A stretch of 64,000 nucleotides of DNA from Cryptomeria japonica (lineage: Eukaryota; Streptophyta; Pinopsida; Cupressales; Cupressaceae). The notes beneath the pieces are model-generated. The model worked only from the letters and a program-made list of their open reading frames with translations, ran no database searches and had not been told where the DNA came from. The position numbers and the translations under genes are program-made. Where the stretch lies: assembly GCF_030272615.1 (NCBI RefSeq), contig NC_081405.1, positions 473,418,008 through 473,482,007 on the forward strand, given 5' to 3'. Shown in pieces: positions 36,283 through 46,250 of the stretch; position 1 is the stretch's first letter; each line of letters begins with the position of its first letter.

Positions 36283-37551
36283 TGTAAAGCGGAAAAATCG
36301 CGATCGAACCCTAGTTGTTCTCCCCTCTTCCGACTCCGAGGAGAGAGAAGGGAGGTTCGCTAGGATTCGATGGTTTTTCACTTAGGGGAGAGACTTTACA
36401 TTCAAAAGAGGGGTTGAAACTCATAAGATCCAATCCCACACAATGTAAGATTGGATGCTAAATGAATTTCAAGGGTTAGGAAAGCAAGGCTACCCTCTTT
36501 CGTAAAGAATGTCGATAGGAGAATTAAGCTAAGCATGCATAGAAAATGATAAAGATTCGCTTATAAACTGAGTTCGAGTTATAGGATGAAGCTGCGGACC
36601 TGGAATTAGCAGTAAAATGTCGATACGACGCTGTCCTGCAAATTTGAGAAAAAGTTGTCGGGACGATGGCGCCCGGCGCCACGGTCCTCCGAAAAATCCG
36701 CGAAACGAAGGGGGATCTGTTCGTCTCTACACAAGGATTCCAGATCTTCAATTTCAGCCGCGTACCTGCAACCTACACATAGAAAAGCGAAGACGATTGG
36801 GGGGTTAGGGATTAGGGGTTTGCCTTTAGGTCAAACCCCGGTTTTGGAATTAACCAAGAAATGAGCAAGTGTTGTAAATGTAAATGTATGTAAAACAATT
36901 ACTAATACCTTGTTCTAAGGATGTTTGTATCCTTATGTGCGAAGGTTTAGATGTTGTATGTTGTATGTTGTATGTTGTATGTTGTATGTTGTATGTTGTA
37001 TGTTGTAGCATGTGATCTCCTCTTCAATGGTTGAATCCTTGTCTTGAATGCAACACTTAGCCTTGAATGGAGACTTGAAATGATCAATTGCTTAAAGGAA
37101 TGCTTGAATGCTTGAATGCTTGAATGCTTGAATGCTTGAATATAGTTTCCATGTTTTTTTTCCTCATGTATCTGTTATGTCTTATCTGGGAGAGAAAAAT
37201 GTAGTTTATATACTTGTCATTTAGGGCTGATAGACTGATTTTCCCGACCTTAGGCCGACCAGGAAAGTTAATTTCCAATTTGCAAACAAAAAGACCCGAG
37301 ACCCCTTAGGAGACCGGGCCCAAAATAGGACCCAGGGACCAGGGCGCTGGGCGGACCAGGGCGCTGGGCGCTCTGGTCCCACCTCCCGGGACAGCAGGGT
37401 GCAAGGAGGTTCAGGCCAGGGTGCTTGAAAAATGTAGTTTTCAGTGTCGTGAGCAAGTTTCAGGGTCTCCATTCAGGTTGCGTGTTGCGTCGCCATCGTG
37501 AAGACCGAAATGCAGTCAAAATTGCAAGTGTTGCAATTTTAGGACGCTACA
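36283..37551 (-). repeat. 5' LTR of the young gag-only element
   Basis: Near-identical to 29,641-30,946. It has 6 GTTGTAT and 5 TGCTTGAA copies but lacks about 70 bp of the GC-rich minisatellite. TATATAAA on the minus strand at 37,205-37,212 is the probable promoter. Confidence 0.92.
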
Positions 37552-37556
37552 CCAAC

Positions 37557-37612
37557 AATCTCTCATTGTAATTGGAATGCCAACCTTCTTTTTGTCTGTT
37601 ATAATGCCAACA
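37557..37612 (-). repeat. Outer end of the copia 5' LTR
   Basis: The last 56 bp of the copia LTR, separated from the rest by the nested element. It matches 23,360-23,415 and ends at TGTTGGCA on the minus strand. Confidence 0.9.
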
Positions 37613-37616
37613 ACAC

Positions 37617-37665
<49 letters not shown>

Positions 37666-37670
37666 TACAC
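37613..37670. repeat. (CATACA)n microsatellite, right arm
   Basis: Continuation of the array at 21,786-21,878, beginning with the ACACA target-site duplication. Confidence 0.95.
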
Positions 37671-37920
37671 TACACATATAAATACATACACATACATGTA
37701 TAAATATATATACACATTGTATGTATGCATATATACATACACATATATATGTATACACCCATATATATGCATACACACACACACACATATATACATACAT
37801 ACACATATAATGCCTACAAAAATTCTTTTACTTATATTTATGACATTTGTCTCACCAAAAATAGATCTCTAATCTCCAATTATTTCTTTTAATTGGATTA
37901 TAAAAAAATGACGTGATGGA
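37671..37920. other. (CATA)-rich sequence, left flank of a solo LTR
   Basis: Degenerate 'tatacatacaca' sequence to 37,805, then plain sequence ending with ATGGA (37,916-37,920), a target-site duplication. No gene. Confidence 0.6.
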
Positions 37921-38134
37921 TGTAGTGCCCCTACCCTAGTCGGCTTTGTAAAACTGGTTTGACCTTGGTTGACTTTTTTGGTGGCATTCTTGGATGGTTG
38001 ATTTACCATTATGTAATGTTGTAAATTAGATAATATGAATATTGTGCATACCTGTTATTGTGCTTTCACATCAATTCTTGTGTAAGTTTAATTGTTTCCC
38101 TAATTCTTGTTATAAATCTCGAGCTAATGCCTTC

Positions 38135-38138
<4 letters not shown>

Positions 38139-38191
<53 letters not shown>
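38139..38191. repeat. (TA)n microsatellite
   Basis: About 26 TA units inside the solo LTR. Confidence 0.95.
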
Positions 38192-38193
<2 letters not shown>

Positions 38194-38466
38194 TTACGTG
38201 ACTCATGGTTGCAGGAGATTGCAGGTACAGTACCGCCTAGGTGCGAGGTTTGTCTCCATCAGGATTCACAGGGTTGGGTATACCTCTTTCATCCTTAGAA
38301 TTTGGATTAGGTGGTTGTAAAACCCTCGTCTTGCCTTAGCCATGATCAAGTGAGCGTCTTGTGTGGTTCGTCAGTTTCCCTTTTCGTTTGGGTTTGTGTG
38401 TCATGTATTTGGTTGGTTTTCTTGGTTTGTGTGCCTTGCATGTGGTAAAACTGAGTATTTCATCTT

Positions 38467-38721
38467 AAGTATTGAATTCGATTTAATATGTTCATTTACA
38501 CATTAATGATTAATGAATTAAAATAAATAGGTTTCTTTTATGTGATTAATCAGTAATTAAAAAAGATCACTCTATTTATGGTTGTAGCAAGTTTAAGTAT
38601 TTAATTCGATTTAATATGTTCATTTACGCATTAGTAATTGAGGAATTAAAATAAATAGGTTCTTTTATGTGATTAATCATTAATTAAAAAAGATCACTCT
38701 ATTTATGTTTGTAGCAAGTTT
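38467..38721. repeat. Tandem duplication, 127/128-bp unit
   Basis: Units 38,467-38,594 and 38,595-38,721 are clearly alike throughout ('aagtatt.aattcgatttaat' at the start, 'gttgtagcaagttt' at the end) and differ at about ten positions by eye. They lie inside the solo LTR. Confidence 0.85.
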
Positions 38722-39737
38722 AATTTAATAGTTAATTTAAAATCGTGAATTTATTTAGTTTATGCATTTTAAAAGGGAAAGATTTAAAGTTATTTGAAAT
38801 TTAAATAATTTAATCTCTTTTGCATTTTGGTAAGGAAAGGTTAATTTTACCCATTTAAGAAAATCAATTTTGATTAGAAAAGTAAGTTTTATTTATATAT
38901 ATTTTGATTTAGTGTGAAAGATTGATTTTGAGAAATTAATTTAATTAAAAGATTTTACCCTCATCAGTATTGCGAAATATAAATGTTAGCTTGTTAATAT
39001 TGAGAAAAATAAATTAAATGAGAGAGAAGTATTTTAATTTTAATTAGAAAAGCAAGTTAGATTTTTGAATAGTTGAAAAGAATGATTTCTCATTTTTATT
39101 TAAAAGATGTTTAAATTTCAAAATTAGGAATTAGGTCAAAATTCATTCCATTTAACCTAGGTTGGAAAATATTTTTGGGGTTGTTGAATTTTTTTGGAAA
39201 AAAAAAAAAAGAATATTTTGATGGAGAAAAATTGGAGATTTTGGAAAGGAAGGATTTCTACAGCTACAGGTTGGGGGCTCTTCTTCAAAATCTTGCCAGG
39301 AATGCTAAAGGAGGTAGGATTCATGTTTACCTTTTTATTTCGTTGTTAAATCAAAAATGATGTTTGGTTGTTTTTCATGAAATGCTGGTTTTAAAAAAAG
39401 AAGAAGCCATGAATGTCCTCAGATTTGAGTTTCAGCTTTAAAAAAATGGGTATGCATTGTTTTGTATTGTGGAAAAGATTGTAAATTTTAGTTGCCTAGA
39501 AATGAAAATGCTTGTTGAAAAATGGCTGAATCCATTTTCTATGTGTCCTAGATAATTTCTAAGTCTTGTTTTTTATTTGGGGGTTTTAGTTTACTTGTAT
39601 TTTATTTGGGGCTTTTTGGTGTTTTCTTTTTCTTTTTTAAAAAGGGATATGTTTATGCTGGTCTTTTGCTATTCTGGAAAATACCCCCATTTTGTTTTCA
39701 GAAAATTTCTGAGTATTGTCAAAAAAAAGAATATATG
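38722..39737. other. AT-rich interior of the solo LTR
   Basis: No gene. Open frames near 39,175 and 39,577 are AT-driven and lack any domain. Confidence 0.5.
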
Positions 39738-39830
39738 TTGTTGTTGTGTACCCAGCAACTGGGGTTTGAGTTTATTTGTTTTTTTTAAAATGATATTAAA
39801 ACTCAAAAAAAGATATATATATATATATAT
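39738..39830. repeat. About 110-bp repeat unit of the solo LTR, unit 1
   Basis: 'gttgtgtacccagcaactgggg...attaaaactcaaa' followed by a TA run. The same unit recurs at 60,031 and, truncated, at 60,140. The Tat-type element inserted in the TA run of unit 1. Confidence 0.75.
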
Positions 39831-41297
39831 TGTAGACGTATAAAAATGACCAATTCCTAAATGAATATTTTATGTTCATTTCTCTATTTGATTAAATCCA
39901 ATTTAATTAAATTATCGACATTCTTCTATTTTATTAAGTAAATTACTCAATTTATTTAAATAAAATTCACTATACCCATTTAATGAATAAATCATTTTAT
40001 TCAATTAAATCTCCCCTATCCACTTTTAATTAAATTCAAATTTAATTAAATAGTTATCCTAAAATTGAATAAATCTAATTTATTCAATTTCCCCAAATTG
40101 CAACTAAATTGAATGAAATTCTTTATTTCAATTAAATCCTACATCTCCCACTTGCCTTCCTAAACCCCTTTCTAATCCCTTCTAGAATCTTCTAATCGCT
40201 TCTAATTAACCTAATCCCTCCTCTAAAATTTGTCACATCCCTAAGCAAAGGGAAGACACTTCTCAAACCCTCAAAGTCTTTGATAACCATTAAAGGCTTT
40301 CAACCTTCAACCACTAAATGGCTCAAAGTCTTTGATAACCATTAAAGGCTTCCAACTTTCAACCACTTAATCCTCCAAAGTCTCCAATAACCATTAATGG
40401 TTAACTCAAACCCTCCTACATAGTTAAAACATTTGTTTTGACTCAACCTTCATCCAACCCAAGGGTCTCATCAGGCCATTAATGCTTTGACCATGATTAT
40501 CTCTTAATCATTTGCTCAAAGGTTTATCCTTGGATTAACTCTTAATTCAGTGGGTAATCTTAATTTAGACTTGACCCTTAGCCTCTAGATAACCATGAGG
40601 TCTTCTCAGGCATTCAATGTCTCCAACCCCTTTTCTCAATCCAACCCTATGTTGACACTTGTCACCACTTCATTGGTGCAAATTGTGCACATGGATCCCC
40701 AACTTTCAAATTCAACCCTTGATTAAACCATTCAATCCTGACCATCCATTGCCCTATTCTTGCTATAAATAGAGCTCTGATTCCTCCAAAACAATCATCC
40801 TTCAAATTTGTAGCATCACACTTATGCTCAAATACATTCAATCTTTCATATCATTTTTATGCTCATCATTTAGCCTCTTTAGAATAGAAATTAATCTAAA
40901 TATGCATGCTTAGAATAATTTCTTTATCATTTTAGCTCAATCATAGACTAAATATATCATGTTAGGATAGTACTCATACTAACCTTGTCATGTTATCATC
41001 TAGTTTATTGCATTTCTAAGATCATACATAGCTTATAACACATTTCATTTTAAAAATCTATCAGAGCATCCCTCGTTCTTGCATTTGCCATCTCTAAACC
41101 ATTTTGCTCAGTGATCTGAGAGCAAAAACATTGGTTTGAGGGACATTGTGAGATAGAGAACCATGGGACCCACCTTGGGAAGCTGAGTAATATGTTATTA
41201 CTCTATAGCTTGCATCAAGAAGTCCTGTGTGTGTGTGTGGACAAGTCATTTAACAATATTTTCACATATTAAGTTTTATCAGCCCACTTTTCCCGCA
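39831..41297 (+). repeat. LTR A of the Tat-type element
   Basis: TGTAGACGTATAAAAATG to TTTTCCCGCA. TATAAATAG at 40,764-40,772 is the probable promoter. Same length, to within a base or two, as LTRs B and C. Confidence 0.92.
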
Positions 41298-41463
41298 TAT
41301 ATTTCTGGCGTCCACCGTGGGGCATCACCATCAAATCGAATCTGGGGCACGACTGGCAAATCAAAAGAGCGACACAAAAATTGCATTTGATCATAAATCA
41401 CAAAAACACATCATTTTCATTGAAATAACATGTGCACACACGTCACTTCAAAGAGGGGCAAAA
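41298..41463 (+). other. Deleted internal stub between LTRs A and B
   Basis: 166 bp join the primer-binding side (TGGCGTCCACCGTGGGGC at 41,306) directly to the last 130 bp before the 3' LTR (compare 58,408-58,539). The joint lies in GGGGC, shared by both sides. It ends with the polypurine tract AAAGAGGGGCAAAA (41,450-41,463). All genes are missing. Confidence 0.88.
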
Positions 41464-42931
41464 TGTAGACGTATAAAAATGACCATATTCCTAAATGAAT
41501 ATTTTATGTTCATTTCTCTATTTGATTAAATCCAATTTAATTAAATTATCGACATTCTTCTATTTTATTAAGTAAATTACTCAATTTATTTAAATAAAAT
41601 TCACTATACCCATTTAATGAATAAATCATTTTATTCAATTAAATCTCCCCTATCCACTTTTAATTAAATTCAAATTTAATTAAATAGTTATCCTAAAATT
41701 GAATAAATCAAATTTATTCAATTTCCCCAAATTGCAACTAAATTGAATGAAATTCTTTATTTCAATTAAATCCTACATCTCCCACTTGCCTTCCTAAACC
41801 CCTTTCTAATCCCTTCTAGAATCTTCTAATTGCTTCTAATTAACCTAATCCCTCCTCTAAACTTTGTCACATCCCTAAGTAAAGGGAAGTCACTTCTCAA
41901 ACCCTCAAAGTCTTTGATAACCATCAAAGGCTTTCAACCTTCAACCACTAAATGGCTCAAAGTCTTTGATAACCATTAAAGGCTTCCAACTTTCAACCAA
42001 TTAATCCCCCAAAGTCTCCAATAACCATTAATGGTTAACTCAAACCCTCCTACATGGTTAAAACATTTGTTTTGACTCAACCTTCATCCAACCCAAGGGT
42101 CTCATTAGGCCATTAATGCTTTGACCATGATTATCTCTTAATCATTTGCACAAAGGTTTATCCTTGGTTTAACTCTTAATTCAGTGGGTAATCTTAATTT
42201 AGACTTGACCCTTAGCCTCTAGATAACCATGAGGTCTTCTCAGGCATTCAATGTCTCCAACCCCTTTTCTCAATCCAACCCTATGTTGACACTTGTCACC
42301 ATTTCATTGGTGCAAATTGTGCACATGGATCCCCAACTTTCAAATTCAACCCTTGATTAAACCATTCAATTCTGACCATCCATTGCCCTATTCTTGCTAT
42401 AAATAGAGCTCTGATTCCTCCAAAACAATCATCCTTCAAATTTGTAGCATCACACTTATGCTCAAATACATTCAATCTTTCATATCATTTTTATGCTCAT
42501 CATTTAGCCTCTTTAGAATAGACATTAATTTAAATATGCATGCTTAGAATAATTTCTTTATCATTTTAGCTCAATCATAGACTAAATATATCATGTTAGG
42601 ATAGTACTCATACTAACCTTGTCATCTTATCATCTAGTTTATTGCATTTCTAAGATCATACATAGCTTATAACACATTTCATTCTAAAAATCTATCAGAG
42701 CATCCCTCGTTCTTGCATTTGCCATCCCTAAACCATTTTGCTCAGTGATCTAAGAGCAAAAACATTGGTTTGAGGGATATTGTGAGATAGAGAACCATGG
42801 GACCCACCTTGGGAAGCTAAGTAATACGTTATTACTCCATAGCTTGCATCAAGAAGTCCTGTGTGTGTGTGTGGACAAGTCATTTAACAATATTTTCACA
42901 TATTAAGTTTTATCAGCCCACTTTTCCCGCA
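41464..42931 (+). repeat. LTR B (5' LTR of the full Tat-type copy)
   Basis: Same start and end words as LTR A. TATAAATAG at 42,398-42,406 is the probable promoter of the element. It is followed by a primer-binding-like site. Confidence 0.92.
42398..42406 (+). promoter_or_regulatory. LTR TATA box (LTR B)
   Basis: TATAAATAG, conserved at the same place in LTR A (40,764) and LTR C (59,474), about 935 bp into the LTR. This fits a U3 promoter that transcribes the rest of the LTR and the leader. Confidence 0.6.
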
Positions 42932-42939
42932 TACATTTC

Positions 42940-42957
42940 TGGCGGCCATCGTGGGGC
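42940..42957 (+). other. Primer-binding-like site of the Tat-type element
   Basis: TGGCGGCCATCGTGGGGC begins eight bases after LTR B. In the stub after LTR A it reads TGGCGTCCACCGTGGGGC. The priming tRNA is not assigned. Confidence 0.6.
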
Positions 42958-43002
42958 CTGACCCCAAATATTAAATCGGTTTTTAAAACTAATCACTTTT
43001 GC

Positions 43003-43457
43003 AGGTCCGCGGGAAACAGGAATCGATGCGTGGGAAACATTCCCTAGCGCATCAGGTAACAGTCTAGCGCATCCCACTCACTATTTAGCGCGTGGGATCC
43101 ATACTCTAGCGTGTGAAGTCCTTTATTTAGCGCATGACTTCCACTAATACTTTCTTGTAGGTCTCGACGCGGAAACAAAATAGAGTAGCGCATGTAATAA
43201 ACAGAATAACGCATCCATCCCACAGTTCAGCGCTTGTAGGTCATCATCCAGCATGTGCGATTCAAACATTAGCGCATCGAATTTCTAATTTTACTGCAGG
43301 TCTCAGCGTGGGAGAGAGAAAAAGACAGAACAACGCTTCCAACATACAGAGTGGCGCATTCAGAAAATAGAGTAGCGCGTTGATACTTAGTTTTAGCGCA
43401 TCAAAGGTATCTCGTAGCGCATACAGTCTGTTATGTAGCGCATCGAAGACAGAAACA
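43003..43457 (+). repeat. 21-bp phased TAGCGCAT array 1 (leader)
   Basis: The motif TAGCGC(A/G)T or a one-base variant starts at 43,045, 43,065, 43,086, 43,107, 43,128; 43,186, 43,207, 43,228, 43,249, 43,270; 43,331, 43,352, 43,373, 43,394, 43,415, 43,436. Within each of three blocks the step is 21 bp (once 20). Each block is headed by 'gcaggtc' or 'gtaggtctcg' plus 'cgcggaaac'-like sequence (43,003, 43,157, 43,297), giving a higher-order unit of about 141-145 bp. The sequence between motifs is not conserved. Confidence 0.9.
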
Positions 43458-44907
43458 AACATTGTAATCAAAAAGTAAAATTTTAGAGTTGTTGAAGTCC
43501 CCAAAATCCTCCGTTTTTCTTAACTACTGTGGTGGTATTTTGCAGGATTTCTGACATTTTATTGCAGGGGGAGGAGCTTAGTGTTTTTTTTTAGCACTAT
43601 AAATTGTTTAAATTTTACTAGCTTGTTCAAGTTAGTTAAAATTTGAAGTCTTTTTAATTCTAGTTAAATAAAAATTGAATTCACCTTACTTTGGGTTGTA
43701 AAACGAACCACAACACAACAATTTTCATTTTTGCAACAAAAGGATTTAAAACGAACTTCACCATCCTTTGGTGCATAAAAGGATTCACTTCAAATTTCTG
43801 TCAAGTAAAAGAATCACACAAGTCCAAAGTCAGTTACAACTAAAGAGGTAAGATCTTTCCCTTTTAGCGATTTCTTTTGCTGACCAAAACATCAAATTTG
43901 CTTTGTTGACCATTTCTTTTCATAGATCAGAACATCATTGTTTTGAAGAGATAAAATGAATATCATGTTTTTGTGGAGCAACATCTCCACATAGATTTTA
44001 GCAAATCACTGATTTGAAAGGATAAAATAAACCAAATTGATTGTTTTGTCTCGAAAGTGGAAGGAATATGCTCTCCCCTTAACTGAGTGATCAAAAATCC
44101 AGACCACTCTTACAGCTTTCTTTAAATTCAAGCAATAAAACCTTTAGCAGGCCTGCCTTCTCGAGGAGTTGGAATCAACTCTTAAAATCGTTTATGGCCG
44201 GTGTGAAGGGAATGACCTAAGTGGGGAACGACTTTGACGCCAAGAATTCCAACCCACTATAATCAAATGTGGAAAGTGACGAAAGTCCTTTTCAATAGTT
44301 GCGCGCAGTGATTAGCCTTCCCCCAATATCCTCGAGATACGTAAAGCCTTTGTTCTAAAGGTTGGGAAGCCTCCCGAGGGAGTTTATCACTGATGGCCAA
44401 ACGAGAAGCCTGATTACGAACCATAGAAATAGAAGCTTTGAACTGAGTCAGTAACTAGACATTTATAACATCATAGTGCAAGGGTGGGGAAGAATTCGCC
44501 CCCAAGATTACTCACCATATATCTCCCAAGATAACTACTCAACTGTGAAGCGATTCACTTTGAGTTAATTTCTGGCAAAAGACAAAAAAATGAGCGCCCT
44601 CTAGGGGGTGACATGGTTGTTTGAGCTGATGGAGTATCCAGACTAGTGGGCTATGATGTTATTTATGACCCTTGATTAAAAAGTCTTTCTGAAGTGTATT
44701 ACTTGTATCCAAACCTGTTAAAACATTGGGGATTTGAACACATCCTCGCAGAACATACACTTTTTGTTAGATTAGGCAAAAATGGTTGTACTTTTTGTGT
44801 CGTGCTTGCATTTATTGCCTCAGAAAATCATCCATCAAGCTTGAAAAATTCACAAAAAATTTTAAAATCGACAAAAATCGAACCAAAGAAAAATCATCAA
44901 GGCAGTT
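43458..44907 (+). other. Long untranslated leader of the Tat-type element
   Basis: No convincing gene. Tat-group elements often carry long leaders before gag. A segment at about 44,150-44,420 is less AT-rich. An open frame (44,694-45,008) ends in heptads of the type LAHxxxx, produced by array 2. Confidence 0.5.
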
Positions 44908-45400
44908 TAGCGCATCAAAGCAATCTCTTAGCACGTGGAATACTTCTGTTAGCGCATACAAACCTCAAGTTAGCGCGTTGGTTTAAAACAGTAGCATTTC
45001 TATCATAAGGTAAAACAGTGTAAATTCCTTTAGCGCATCTGCAAAACAGTCTAGCGCGTGGATGCAAAAAATTAGCGCAAAAAGTTAAATAGTTAGCACA
45101 TCATAGGTCCAAGGTAGCACGTAGATTTTTCAACAATTAGACAACAATTTTTAGCCATTCCAAACTTTAGCGTATGGAAGCAACAACTTAGTGCGTAGAA
45201 ACCAAAAATTAGCACATAAAGTCAAACAGTTAGCGCTTGACAGGCACAGGAGAGCGCATAACTTTTTCAACAAGTTAGACAACAATTTTCAAAAAAATCC
45301 AAACTTTAGCACGTGTCTGGGGGTAGCCTAGCGTGTGTGGTTAGTCTTTTAGCGCATCAAGTTATTTCAGTAGCCCATATAGACTCTGTTCTAGCGCGTG
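44908..45400 (+). repeat. 21-bp phased TAGCGCAT array 2 (leader)
   Basis: Motifs start at 44,908, 44,929, 44,950, 44,971, 44,992, then 45,031, 45,052, 45,073, 45,094, 45,115, then 45,168, 45,189, 45,210, 45,231, 45,252, then 45,307, 45,329, 45,350, 45,371, 45,392. Nearly every step inside a block is exactly 21 bp. Variants are mainly TAGCAC and TAGCGT, i.e. G/C-to-A/T changes in the GCGC core. Confidence 0.9.
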
Positions 45401-46250
45401 ATCCAAGGCCGAAAAACAGAGAGCAAAACCGAGAAAATTTTCAAAATTTCAAAAACATTTTTAGAAGCCTTTTTCATCAAAAATCATTTTTCATCACAAC
45501 AGAGTGACAAACAAACCACTAAAACTATTTCTTGAGCTCAATTTGTGTCAAAAAAAGAGTTGTCAGAATCCTAAACGAATCGCGCAATAGAGGATGTCTC
45601 TCCTATCATAATCCGGAAATCTTATTATCAGTATCAACAGAATCCTTTACCATCCTACGAATTTTTATCTCAAAACACTTGTTAAAATTTTCAAATTGTC
45701 AAATCCAGTTTCCAAATTGGGAAGCTTTTATCCATATCATTTGACACGCTTTGTCATGAAGGGGCATCTAAACCTTCACTCTGATAAAGTAAGATTTGAA
45801 ATTTTCAAAACAAGAATCAACTGAATCCAAACCAATCAAAGGAAACCATTGATCACTCATGCATGACTAATCCCCTTATTCTGAGAAGAAAGAACCTCTA
45901 TCGTAACATCATGTTGAAGAAACAACAACCTAGTTTCTCCAAATTCATCAAGAGAAATAAGTTTTTATACATCAATCGTCAACTATTCAAATCTCATCGG
46001 GTATTCCTTCATCACGTCAAACAGTATATCCAAAACAAATCTAGCGAATTTGACAAAGAACCTTTGAAAACAAGAGCATACTGTCAAAAGTATGCTTTTA
46101 ATCAAACCATCAACCGCGGCGGAAAGATCAATCCAGCATTCTTGCTCGACGAGTGCATCACATACAACACATCTTGACCAGAACCACCAACCCCTGAGCA
46201 ACATATCAATGAGGCTTTTGTCCCTTTCATCACAGAAAGTTTCTACTAAA
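45401..46250 (+). other. Leader just upstream of gag; short unassigned frame
   Basis: A frame of 104 codons (45,863-46,177) has a Lys/Arg-rich N-terminal half and no known domain. Some Tat-group (Ogre) elements have an extra frame before gag, which could be its origin, but nothing here proves coding. Confidence 0.3.

Larger units (their letters stand above)
29641..37551 (-). mobile_element. Young gag-only LTR retrotransposon nested in the copia LTR
   Basis: Minus-strand element: 3' LTR 29,641-30,946, 5' LTR 36,283-37,551, TG...CA ends (TGTAGC...TTTACA on the minus strand). CCAAC is duplicated at 29,636-29,640 and 37,552-37,556. The internal 5.3 kb holds one long Gag plus protease-like frame and nothing else: no polymerase or integrase motif in any frame. 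This matches the class described in plants as terminal-repeat elements with a GAG domain (TR-GAG). LTRs differ at only about 2 percent by eye apart from repeat-number changes, so it is the youngest insertion of this cluster. Confidence 0.9.
21879..37612 (-). mobile_element. Ty1/copia retrotransposon, split by a nested element
   Basis: Minus-strand element with 3' LTR 21,879-23,415 and 5' LTR 28,149-29,640 plus 37,557-37,612. The 5' LTR is interrupted by the gag-only element at 29,641-37,551. ACACA flanks both ends (21,874-21,878 and 37,613-37,617). Inside, in copia order, lie gag, protease, integrase, reverse transcriptase and RNase H, all broken by stops or shifts. The two LTRs are about 1.54 kb and differ at roughly 25 of the first 330 aligned bases by eye, so this insertion is clearly older than the one nested in it. 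Confidence 0.9.

Noticed and set aside
37516-37806. Cys/Val/Tyr-rich frames
   Set aside because: Products of the (CATACA)n microsatellite.
43262-43504. Minus-strand frame with DALxxxx heptads in array 1
   Set aside because: It follows from the 21-bp array read in reverse; the orientation argument (motif sense along gag) speaks against it being the coding strand. The periodicity itself is reported.
42958-45400. Regular repeats considered as a CRISPR array
   Set aside because: The conserved word is only about 8 bp, spacing is 21 bp, the setting is a plant retrotransposon and no cas gene is present.
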